From: Blastocatellia bacterium AA13
GTDB taxonomy: Bacteria; Acidobacteriota; Blastocatellia; UBA7656
Assembly (NCBI GenBank): GCA_003222245.1
Contig: QHVH01000006.1
Coordinates: forward strand, 62,001 to 126,000
Direction: 5' to 3'
DNA length: 64,000 nt
Shown here one piece after another: positions 24,854 through 31,971 of the stretch. Made by a program: the position numbers and the translations under genes. The notes under the pieces were generated by a model. The model ran no database searches. It saw only the letters and a program-made list of their open reading frames with translations, and was not told where the DNA came from. Each line of letters begins with the position of its first letter. Position 1 is the stretch's first letter.

Positions 24854-26263
24854 ATGAAAGTCGTTGTCGTCGGCGCCGGTTATGTAGGGCTGGTAACCGG
24901 AACCGTGCTGGCGTATATCGGACATTCGGTAACCTGCCTGGATAGCGACCAGGCGAAGCTCGACGTGCTTATGTCGGGCCGCGCGCCGATCTTTGAGCCG
25001 GGCCTGGACGAGATGATTCGGATCGGCTTCGAGACAAAGAGGCTTTCGTTCAGTCACGACTATGATGCGGTCGAGTATTCCGACGTCGTTTTTATAACGG
25101 TGGGAACTCCGCCGCTCGAGACCGGCGGCGTCGATCTGTCTTATGTGAAGAATGCAGCTACCGAAATCGGCAAGCATCTGGACTCGGGCCGGCTCCAGAT
25201 CATAGTCAACAAATCCACCGTTCCCGTCGGCTGCGGTAACTGGGTGGAGATGCTTGTATCGCAGGGACGCGAATCCGCCGCGGATAATTCGAAGCCGCAC
25301 GCAAGCGGTTCCTCATCGGCGGGAGCTTCCGAGCGCACCTGTGTCGTCGTAAGCAACCCCGAGTTTCTGCGTGAAGGTTCGGCCGTTTACGATTCATTCT
25401 TTCCCGAACGCATAGTGATCGGCACGAGCGACCGGCAGGCGCAGAACATAATGCGCGAGTTGTACACGCCTATTCTCGAACAGAATTTTACTCGGCCGAG
25501 CTTCCTCGAACCGTGCAGGGATAAGCGCGGCGCGATTCCGCTGGTGATCACCGATCCGGCGAGCTCCGAGATGATCAAGTACACGGCCAACGCGTTCCTT
25601 GCGACAAAGATCAGCTTCGCAAACGAGATCGCCGCTATATGTGAGTCGGTTGGAGCCGACATCACCGAGGTCAGCCGCGCGGTCGGCCTCGACCATCGCA
25701 TAGGAAAAGAGTTCCTGAACGCGGGCGTCGGTTGGGGAGGCAGCTGTTTCGGTAAGGATCTGTCGGCCTTGATCGCGATCGCGGAAGAATACGGGCTCAC
25801 CCCCAACATTTTGTCAGCCGCCAAACAGGTGAATTCGGCGCAGAGATGGGTCGTCATCAAAAAGCTGCAAACCACCTTGAAGATAATGAAGGGCAGAGTG
25901 ATCGGATTGCTCGGACTCTCGTTCAAGCCGAATACGGACGATGTGCGGGACTCTCCCAGCCTCGATATAGCGGAGCAGTTGATCAAGCTGGGCGCGGCGG
26001 TCAAGGCTTACGACCCTGTCGCGAACGCTTCGGCCCGGATTGCGAGACCGGATCTCGATGTCAGCTACTGTGACTCCGTCGAAGAAGTCGCAACGGATAG
26101 CAATGCTCTGGTGATTGTGACCGAGTGGGATGAATTCAGATCGCTGAGACTTTCGTCGCTTCGGAACCTGGTTCGAACTCCCGTGATCGTCGATGCGAGG
26201 AACATCATCAATCCGACTGTCGCGCGATGGGCCGGCTTCGAATATTTTGGGATCGGAAGATAG
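24854..26263 (+). CDS. UDP-glucose/GDP-mannose 6-dehydrogenase family
   Basis: 469 residues. N-terminal NAD-binding MKVVVVGAGYVGLVTGTVLA; the central domain with EMIKYTANAFLATKISFANEI; the catalytic cysteine in NAGVGWGGSCFGKDL (about residue 297); a C-terminal domain beginning IGLLGLSFKPNTDDVRDSPS. These match UDP-glucose 6-dehydrogenase (Ugd/TuaD), which makes UDP-glucuronate for polysaccharides. The segment between residues 138 and 158 is a Ser/Ala-rich insertion not usual for the family. Ribosome site AAGGAG 8 nt upstream. It closes the glycan biosynthesis run. Confidence 0.92.
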   Translation: MKVVVVGAGYVGLVTGTVLAYIGHSVTCLDSDQAKLDVLMSGRAPIFEPGLDEMIRIGFETKRLSFSHDYDAVEYSDVVFITVGTPPLETGGVDLSYVKNAATEIGKHLDSGRLQIIVNKSTVPVGCGNWVEMLVSQGRESAADNSKPHASGSSSAGASERTCVVVSNPEFLREGSAVYDSFFPERIVIGTSDRQAQNIMRELYTPILEQNFTRPSFLEPCRDKRGAIPLVITDPASSEMIKYTANAFLATKISFANEIAAICESVGADITEVSRAVGLDHRIGKEFLNAGVGWGGSCFGKDLSALIAIAEEYGLTPNILSAAKQVNSAQRWVVIKKLQTTLKIMKGRVIGLLGLSFKPNTDDVRDSPSLDIAEQLIKLGAAVKAYDPVANASARIARPDLDVSYCDSVEEVATDSNALVIVTEWDEFRSLRLSSLRNLVRTPVIVDARNIINPTVARWAGFEYFGIGR

Positions 26264-26500
26264 CGGTAGTTAAAGCGGCGGAGAATAGCGGGCGTAAAAC
26301 CCTTTCCCAACCTGTGATTTTTTGATCGTGGTCGTCTTGGTTGGAGCTTTCGCCTAGCTACCGGCGTTTCTTTCACAGCTTCTTCGGGGCAATCTGGAAA
26401 TAGGGAGATTTGAGAATTAGTCCCGAACCGCGGTGACGCTCTTCTCAGCCGGTGATGCGACGATCTCGTGAGCCGTCGATGTAATCACTAACGTCTTTCA

Positions 26501-27121
26501 ATGACTACCGTTCTTCTCATCCGACACTGTGTTACCGACGTGGTCAACACGATCATCGCCGGACGCGCGCCTGGTGTGCGGCTTAACGCGAAAGGTGAAG
26601 CTCAAGCGAGCGAGCTTGCCGCGGGGCTGGCGCGCGTTTCCATCGCATCGGTATACAGCAGTCCGCTCGAGCGGGCGATTATGACGGCAACCCCGTTAGC
26701 TGAGCAGCGCGGACTGGAAGTAATCGCGCGGCCCGGTCTCAACGAGATCGATTTCGGAGATTGGACCGGCGCTGGATTCGAAGACCTCGGGAGATTGCCG
26801 TTGTGGCAGCGCTTCAACGTGAATCGCACGGCTGTTCGGATTCCGGGCGGAGAAACGATGCTCGAAGCCCAGGCTCGCGCGGTCTCGGCTTTTGAAAGTA
26901 TCAGGCTTGAAAACGCGGGCAACGCTACAGTAGCGGTTGTGACCCATGGCGACATAGCTCGATCTGTTCTATGCGGCTATCTGGGAATCAGCCTGGACCT
27001 GATGCTGCGAATAGAAATCAGCCCGGGTTCGGTGACTACGCTGGTGTTGGACGATCTCGCTGCGCGCGTAATCGGAATGAATAGTTTAGGTCCGTTCATA
27101 AGCGCAAACCGCGAGATGTGA
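26501..27121 (+). CDS. Histidine phosphatase (phosphoglycerate mutase-like)
   Basis: 206 residues. The phosphohistidine motif VLLIRHCVTD has cysteine where RHG or RHA is usual. Later landmarks are VYSSPLERAIMTA, LNEIDFGDWTG and the second catalytic histidine in VVTHGDIAR, all in canonical order. Members dephosphorylate sugar phosphates and other small metabolites. Its stop overlaps a GTG of the following SDR frame (GTGA at 27118-27121). Substrate unknown. Confidence 0.85.
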   Translation: MTTVLLIRHCVTDVVNTIIAGRAPGVRLNAKGEAQASELAAGLARVSIASVYSSPLERAIMTATPLAEQRGLEVIARPGLNEIDFGDWTGAGFEDLGRLPLWQRFNVNRTAVRIPGGETMLEAQARAVSAFESIRLENAGNATVAVVTHGDIARSVLCGYLGISLDLMLRIEISPGSVTTLVLDDLAARVIGMNSLGPFISANREM

Positions 27122-27201
27122 AAGCAGGCCTGGGGAAATTGAGCACAAATGGCCGCGAGCACGGAGTGCGAAGTGGTCGTTTCGTTCGCGAAGAGGTAAC
27201 C

Positions 27202-28263
27202 GTGAAATTAAAAACAAAACTACTATTGCTCGCCGGAGCTGCGATCGCGGCAAAAGCGCTCAGCCGATCGCTGAAACTTAGGCGGCTCGAAGGCAAGCGC
27301 GTGCTGATCACCGGAGGGTCGAGAGGATTAGGCCTTGTTCTTGCTCGCCAACTCACCAGAGAAGGCGCGAGAGTAGCGATATGCGCGCGAGACGCCTCCG
27401 AGCTCGAGCGCGCGGCGGCCGATCCCGAGATTGAAGGTGTCCTTGCGATCACGTGCGATGTGACCGACCAGCATCAGGTTCAAGAGCTTGTAAGGCGCGT
27501 CAAAGAGGAGTTCGGCGAAATTGACATTCTGATCAACAACGCCGGCGCCATCGGCGTTGGTCCCGTCGAGACCATGGATCTGCAAGACTATGAAGAAACG
27601 ATGGGCGTGCATTTCTGGGGCCCGCTGTACCTTACTCTGGAGGTGCTGCCGGAAATGCGGGCGCGCGGCGCCGGTCACATAGTGAATGTCTCGTCTATCG
27701 GCGGAAAACTGAGCGTTCCACATCTGTTGCCTTACTGCGCGAGCAAATTCGCGCTCACCGGTTTTTCTGAAGGGCTGCGAGCGGAGCTCGCTAAAGATGG
27801 AGTGGCCGTGACGACGGTATGCCCTGGTCTAATGCGCACCGGCAGTCCTCGTAACGCGACTTTCAAAAGTAAGCATCGCGCCGAGTACACATGGTTCAGC
27901 GTGTTCGACTCTCTTCCTCTTCTATCGATGAGCGCCGAGCGAGCTGCGCGCCGAATAATCGATGCGCTGAAGACGAACAAGGCCGAGGTCATTCTCACAA
28001 TGCAGGCAAAGGCCGCCGCTCGATTCAACGCGCTCTTTCCCGAGACGATGGCGGCTCTGATGGCGCTGACAAACAGATTGCTTCCGAGCGCGGGTGGGAT
28101 AGGTCATGAGAAGCGGCTGGGCGCGGACAGCGCCTCGGCTCTGTCGCCGTCGCCCTTGACGTCTCTCACGGAACGGGCAGCAAGCCTCAACAATGAAGTC
28201 GGCCCAGCGGATTCGGCCTTGTCCTCTATCGCGACGCGAGCGGGAGTTGTTCGAGTGAGTTGA
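27202..28263 (+). CDS. Short-chain dehydrogenase/reductase with N-terminal membrane segment
   Basis: Classical SDR: VLITGGSRGLGLVLARQL (NAD(P) site), DILINNAGAIGVG, serine in IVNVSSIGGK and the catalytic pair in YCASKFALTGFSEGLR. It begins with a hydrophobic stretch, LKTKLLLLAGAAIAAKAL, a probable membrane anchor. I chose the GTG at 27202, preceded by AAGAGG, because it starts directly at this segment. A GTG at 27118, overlapping the stop of the previous gene, would add 28 residues. The C-terminal ~60 residues beyond the SDR core are Ser/Ala-rich and unlikely to be catalytic. Confidence 0.82.
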   Translation: MKLKTKLLLLAGAAIAAKALSRSLKLRRLEGKRVLITGGSRGLGLVLARQLTREGARVAICARDASELERAAADPEIEGVLAITCDVTDQHQVQELVRRVKEEFGEIDILINNAGAIGVGPVETMDLQDYEETMGVHFWGPLYLTLEVLPEMRARGAGHIVNVSSIGGKLSVPHLLPYCASKFALTGFSEGLRAELAKDGVAVTTVCPGLMRTGSPRNATFKSKHRAEYTWFSVFDSLPLLSMSAERAARRIIDALKTNKAEVILTMQAKAAARFNALFPETMAALMALTNRLLPSAGGIGHEKRLGADSASALSPSPLTSLTERAASLNNEVGPADSALSSIATRAGVVRVS

Positions 28264-28311
28264 TTTTGCCGCGCCTTTCGGAACGCCGGCCGAGGTTGCG
28301 GGAGCCGATGC

Positions 28312-29265
28312 TCAAGGGAATTTCTTGAGAATGTTTTTCTCGAAGAACCGAAAGAAACTCTCCTGATCCGATCCGATTTGATGAAGCCATACGTGATCGT
28401 AGCCCGCTTCGGCGAACTTGTTGATGCGCTCGATTAGCGGTTCTGGATCGGGTCCGCAGGCGACCTCTTTCGCCACTTGATCTTCGGAGAGCATCTTCGC
28501 CGCCTGTCGAAAGTGGGCCGGCGTTGGCAGCTCCTGCGTCAGCTCGCCTGTGATCGCGGCGTTGGGCCAGCACTTGTATGCTATTCGCTTTGCTTCGTCT
28601 TCGGAATTCGCGTAGCAAACCGCTACTTCGCCGTAGCAGGGCTTTCCCTCGCCTCCGGCGGCCCGAAATTCATCAAGCGTTTCCTTCTTTGGAGATGTGC
28701 CGATCAGTCCGTCGCCGACCCGGCCCGCAAGGTTCGCGGAGCTGGTTCCGCTTGCGGCTACGAAAATCGGCGGCGGTTCATCCGGCAAACTGAAGACGCG
28801 CGCGTTTTCGACGGTGAAATAGGCGCCGCGGTAACTCTCCTGCTCTCCGCTCCACAGCAGTCGAATTATTTCGATGGCTTCTTCCAATTTCTCCTGCCGT
28901 ATTCGAGCCGGAGGCCAGCGGTCGCCGAGAATGTGCTCGTTGAGATTTTCGCCCGAGCCCACGCCAAGCATGAATCTCCCCGGCATCATTGCTTCCGCTG
29001 TAGCGGCCGCTTGAGCGACGATTGGCGGACTGATTCGTTGAGTCGGACAGGTGACACCGGTTCCGACGCGGAGTCGTTTCGTGGCGCGCGCGATCCCTCC
29101 GATCACGCCCCACACAAAAGGACTTTCGCCTTGCTCCTCGATCCACGGATGAAAGTGATCTGAGATCATCGCGAATGAGAATCCGGCCTCTTCCGCCCTC
29201 TGAGCGAAATTAATCAGTTCGTTCGGTCCGTGCTCTTCGCTGCATAGCTTGTATCCAAGTTCCAT
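28312..29265 (-). CDS. F420-dependent LLM-class oxidoreductase (TIGR03557-like)
   Basis: 317 residues. ELGYKLCSEEHGPNELINFAQRAEEAGFSFAMISDHFHPW is typical of the F420-dependent glucose-6-phosphate dehydrogenase-like group, followed by LRVGTGVTCPTQRISPPIVAQAAATAEAM and GRFMLGVGSGENLNEHILGD. The barrel binds the deazaflavin F420, so the organism likely makes F420. The gene is convergent with the SDR, 48 bp apart. The name G6PDH should not be taken literally for this group. Confidence 0.85.
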   Translation of the reverse strand: MELGYKLCSEEHGPNELINFAQRAEEAGFSFAMISDHFHPWIEEQGESPFVWGVIGGIARATKRLRVGTGVTCPTQRISPPIVAQAAATAEAMMPGRFMLGVGSGENLNEHILGDRWPPARIRQEKLEEAIEIIRLLWSGEQESYRGAYFTVENARVFSLPDEPPPIFVAASGTSSANLAGRVGDGLIGTSPKKETLDEFRAAGGEGKPCYGEVAVCYANSEDEAKRIAYKCWPNAAITGELTQELPTPAHFRQAAKMLSEDQVAKEVACGPDPEPLIERINKFAEAGYDHVWLHQIGSDQESFFRFFEKNILKKFP

Positions 29266-29407
29266 CGTCTTTTGGTCCTCGCTGATCGATATTCCCTCTT
29301 GTTCTCGCTGATGTTGTCCGCGTTTTGGCTATCGTCTTTGCGGCGCCTCCGCATGACGGAAAGTGCAAGTCTCAATTCACGTCGATCACCGGCGGGCCGT
29401 CTTACCT

Positions 29408-30412
29408 CTAGCTTCGTTTAAGCATGCGGAGGAGCGCCCTTTCGGACTTGTTCAGCCGGATTCCGCGATGATTCACAAGATCGCGAACCGTGTCGAAGTG
29501 CTCGATCACGCGACCCTGGTCGAAACCGATCAGCACTTCGGGACAGATGTAAGCGGATCGACAGACCGCCGGCGTGTTGCCCAGCACTTCCGCGGTCTCC
29601 TTGACTGCTTTAACTACCTTTCGTTTTCGCGACGCCGCGCTGTCGTCGGCCTCGGCCCCCGCTCTTGCAAGAGCGCAAGCACAGATCAGAGTTCCGGCCC
29701 AGGTGCGAAAGTCCTTTGAAGTGAACCGCTCGCCCATGACCTCTTTGATATAGGCGTTGATTTCACGTCTTCTGATGTCGACGAATTCGCCGTCGCCATT
29801 CTGGTATCTGAAGACTTGAGGACCGCGGTGTCTCAGGAGCTCGCGAAGTACTCGAGCGACGGGGCGATCCCTCAGCTCGCGCTTCTGAAGTATTTTGCGC
29901 TTGCCCGGGAAGTTGAATTCAACGACATCGCCCTGAACGCGGATGTGCTTCGGTCGAAGCGTAGCTATTCCGTAGCTGCCGTTCTCACTCGCATAGACCT
30001 GGCTGCCCGGCCGCATAAAGCAGGTCGCCAGAATTCGCAGGATGCAAGCCATCACTCGCTCGCGATCCAGGCCGTGTTTTCTAAGATTGCGGCTCACCGT
30101 CTTTCTTAACCTGGGCATTGACTCGGCAAACATGAGCAGCCGCTGAAATTTTTTCTGCTCGCGTTTCTTGACGTGCGACTGGTGATAAATGTACTGCCAG
30201 CGTCCCGCGGCGTCTCTTCCGACGGCCTGCAACATGCCGCCTGGATACTTGTTGATGGCTACTTCAGCCCACGCCGGTGGAATTCGGAGCGCCTTGATCC
30301 TGTCAAGATCGGCTTTGCCGACTTTGCTTCCGTCGGCGCCGACGTAGCGAAACCGGTTCTTCGCTCCGCGCCTGAGAATCCCGGTCCGTTGCAGTTTTTC
30401 AACCCGCGTCAT
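29408..30412 (-). CDS. DNA topoisomerase IB
   Basis: The N-terminal part (about residues 1-85) has KADLDRIKALRIPPAWAEVAI and GRWQYIYHQSHVKKREQKKF; the catalytic part contains MRPGSQVYASENGSYGIATL, the catalytic segment FTSKDFRTWAGTLI, and the active-site tyrosine in AVCRSAYICPEVL near the C-terminus. This is the poxvirus-like bacterial TopIB layout, which relaxes supercoils through a 3'-phosphotyrosyl link. The length of ~335 residues is as in Deinococcus TopIB. The ATG at 30412 (MTRVEKLQRTG) is preferred; an ATG at 30472 would add 20 residues. No strong ribosome site at either. Confidence 0.9.
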   Translation of the reverse strand: MTRVEKLQRTGILRRGAKNRFRYVGADGSKVGKADLDRIKALRIPPAWAEVAINKYPGGMLQAVGRDAAGRWQYIYHQSHVKKREQKKFQRLLMFAESMPRLRKTVSRNLRKHGLDRERVMACILRILATCFMRPGSQVYASENGSYGIATLRPKHIRVQGDVVEFNFPGKRKILQKRELRDRPVARVLRELLRHRGPQVFRYQNGDGEFVDIRRREINAYIKEVMGERFTSKDFRTWAGTLICACALARAGAEADDSAASRKRKVVKAVKETAEVLGNTPAVCRSAYICPEVLIGFDQGRVIEHFDTVRDLVNHRGIRLNKSERALLRMLKRS

Positions 30413-30472
30413 TGTTAGCGGCGGCTGGTGAAACTCCGCCAAAGAAAAGCCGATCAATTTACATGCCAGCAT

Positions 30473-30890
30473 TAGAAGCCAGTGGGATGCTCACATATCG
30501 GCGCTCTGGCGGAACCGCTCATTAGATGAGAAAGACTCGTTCAGGCTCCACGAGCGGCCAAGGCGCGGCAGGAGTGGGCTCGCATTTCGGGACAGCTCTC
30601 GAAAGGCGCGACAATCTCTCAATGATAACTGCTCGATAACGAGACACAGCGGAGGTCCTGATTTGACTTAAATCGACACAGGATTTGGCGAGGGATCGTA
30701 AGCGCCTACTGCAATAGCAACTGAATAGCTGTCGTGTTCGAAGTCTTCGCAGCTCTGAGAGTCTTTTCGAATTGTACCGGAGAGTTCGAGGATGGATCTG
30801 ACCCGATAAAAACAAAGCCCCTGACAGTTCAAAATTCTTGTCACCTCTTATTGAACCACTCCTAAAACTGATGATATAAACATCGCTGCT
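30473..30890 (+). other. Intergenic region between topoisomerase and phosphatase genes
   Basis: Apart from the promoter at 30851-30880 I see no gene, RNA or repeat here. Frames on either strand are short, with unusual codon choice. Confidence 0.45.
30851..30880 (+). promoter_or_regulatory. Sigma70-like promoter of the gene at 30891 (predicted leaderless)
   Basis: TTGAAC at 30851-30856, an 18-nt spacer and TATAAA at 30875-30880. The start point would be near 30887, about four bases before the ATG. No Shine-Dalgarno sequence separates the -10 box from the ATG. Confidence 0.6.
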
Positions 30891-31430
30891 ATGAAAAGAC
30901 ATTTTTGTTTTAGCTTGATAATGCTTCTAGCCGGTGTGGCGGTTTTCGGTCAACAAGATCCGGGTCCCATCCGAAACTTCCTGCGCGAGAACGACCAGTT
31001 CTGCACAGGGGGGCAGCCAAAGCTCGAGCACCTGGCGAAGCTAAGAGAAGAGGGCGTCAAGACCATCATCAACCTGCGTCAACCAAGCGAGCATCGAGCG
31101 GATGAGGAGGAAGCCAAGGCCAAAGAACTTGGTCTGCGCTATTACAACATTCCGTTCGCATTCGGAAATCCGAAGGACGAGCAGGCGACTGAATTCCTCA
31201 AGCTGACGGACGATCCCGCGAATCGGCCGATCTTCATCCACTGCACCGCCGCAATTCGCGTGGGCTCGTTCTGGTTGATCCGGCGGGTTCTGCGAGACGG
31301 TTGGACTTTCGAGGCGGCGGAGGAAGAAGCTAAGAAGATAGGCCTTCACGACGCTCCGCACCTTGTAGATTTCGCGCGCGGCTACATCGAGAAGCATAAG
31401 CAGGACAAGCCTCCGAGCGGCCGCCAATAG
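30891..31430 (+). CDS. Secreted DUF442-like phosphatase/sulfurtransferase-loop protein
   Basis: 179 residues with a Sec signal peptide: KRHFCFSLIMLLAGVAVFG followed by QQD. The mature part contains FCTGGQPKLEHLAKLREEGVKTIINLR, and an active-site loop PIFIHCTAAIRVGSFWLIRR. The cysteine is followed by four residues and then arginine (HC-x4-R), the loop length of the DUF442/rhodanese-like group, not the five of classical tyrosine phosphatases. Probably acts in the periplasm on a phosphate ester or a sulfur compound. Promoter placement suggests a leaderless mRNA. Confidence 0.78.
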   Translation: MKRHFCFSLIMLLAGVAVFGQQDPGPIRNFLRENDQFCTGGQPKLEHLAKLREEGVKTIINLRQPSEHRADEEEAKAKELGLRYYNIPFAFGNPKDEQATEFLKLTDDPANRPIFIHCTAAIRVGSFWLIRRVLRDGWTFEAAEEEAKKIGLHDAPHLVDFARGYIEKHKQDKPPSGRQ

Positions 31431-31472
31431 CCATATCAAAATTAGGTTCGACGGAAAACTGAACGTCATTGT

Positions 31473-31616
31473 AAGGGCGGGCTTTCGTGCCCGCCCCTCT
31501 CGCGTTTACGCTCAAGACTTATTGAGACGGCTGCGATTGCTCGCGGTCGTCTCTTCTCGCGGTCGTCTCTTTAAGATGCGATCGTCTTAAAGAGGGGCGG
31601 TCAGAGACGACCGCCC
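31473..31616. repeat. Cluster of palindromes and short direct repeats
   Basis: Several structures stand together. AGGGCGGGC-TTTCGT-GCCCGCCC (about 31473-31499) is just after the phosphatase gene and could end its transcript. The run CTCGCGGTCGTCTCTT occurs twice in tandem near 31540-31571. CTTTAAGA pairs with TCTTAAAG (about 31568-31592), and GGGCGGTC pairs with GACCGCCC (31595-31616). Similar GGGGCGG/CCGCCCC palindromes recur at 34210 and near 58956 and 59635. Confidence 0.65.
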
Positions 31617-31621
31617 GTGCA

Positions 31622-31915
31622 TTAATTTTCCATATGAGCGGTCGAATAGAACAAAGCTCGGTCGCCAAAATTGTAAACAACAACCCACATTCGCAATCCG
31701 GCATTCGACTCCCACCTCTGGAGTTCGCCTCCACGCAGAGAAAAACTTACCTGAGCGCATGTGTGAATCTTGTACACCCCGAACTCAGGATCGCAGTGGA
31801 TTAGTCCGTCGTCATCCCAAAAGCACTGCTCCAGGGGTTTGTGCGAGCTTACTGCTCGAAGGAATGAGGCTTGCAGAGCCGGCTGTGAGACCTCGGCGAA
31901 AAAAAATAAAGTCAT
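31622..31915 (-). CDS. Possible small hypothetical protein
   Basis: A 97-residue frame whose composition is protein-like (hydrophobic patches, WDDDGLIHCDPEFGVYKIHT, NAGLRMWVVVYNFGD) but without a ribosome site, known motif or signal peptide. It lies in a 540-bp gap on the strand opposite to its neighbours. It may be real, a remnant, or chance. Confidence 0.25.
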   Translation of the reverse strand: MTLFFFAEVSQPALQASFLRAVSSHKPLEQCFWDDDGLIHCDPEFGVYKIHTCAQVSFSLRGGELQRWESNAGLRMWVVVYNFGDRALFYSTAHMEN

Positions 31916-31971
31916 TGCCGTGGCTTCGAAAGAAAGCTACGGATGCATAGAGTTAATAGGAGTGTGCTGCT

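Noticed and set aside
26264-26500. tRNA or small RNA between UGD and the histidine phosphatase
   Set aside because: I could not fold a cloverleaf and no T-loop-like GTTCGAATC-type sequence is present; nothing else is recognisable.
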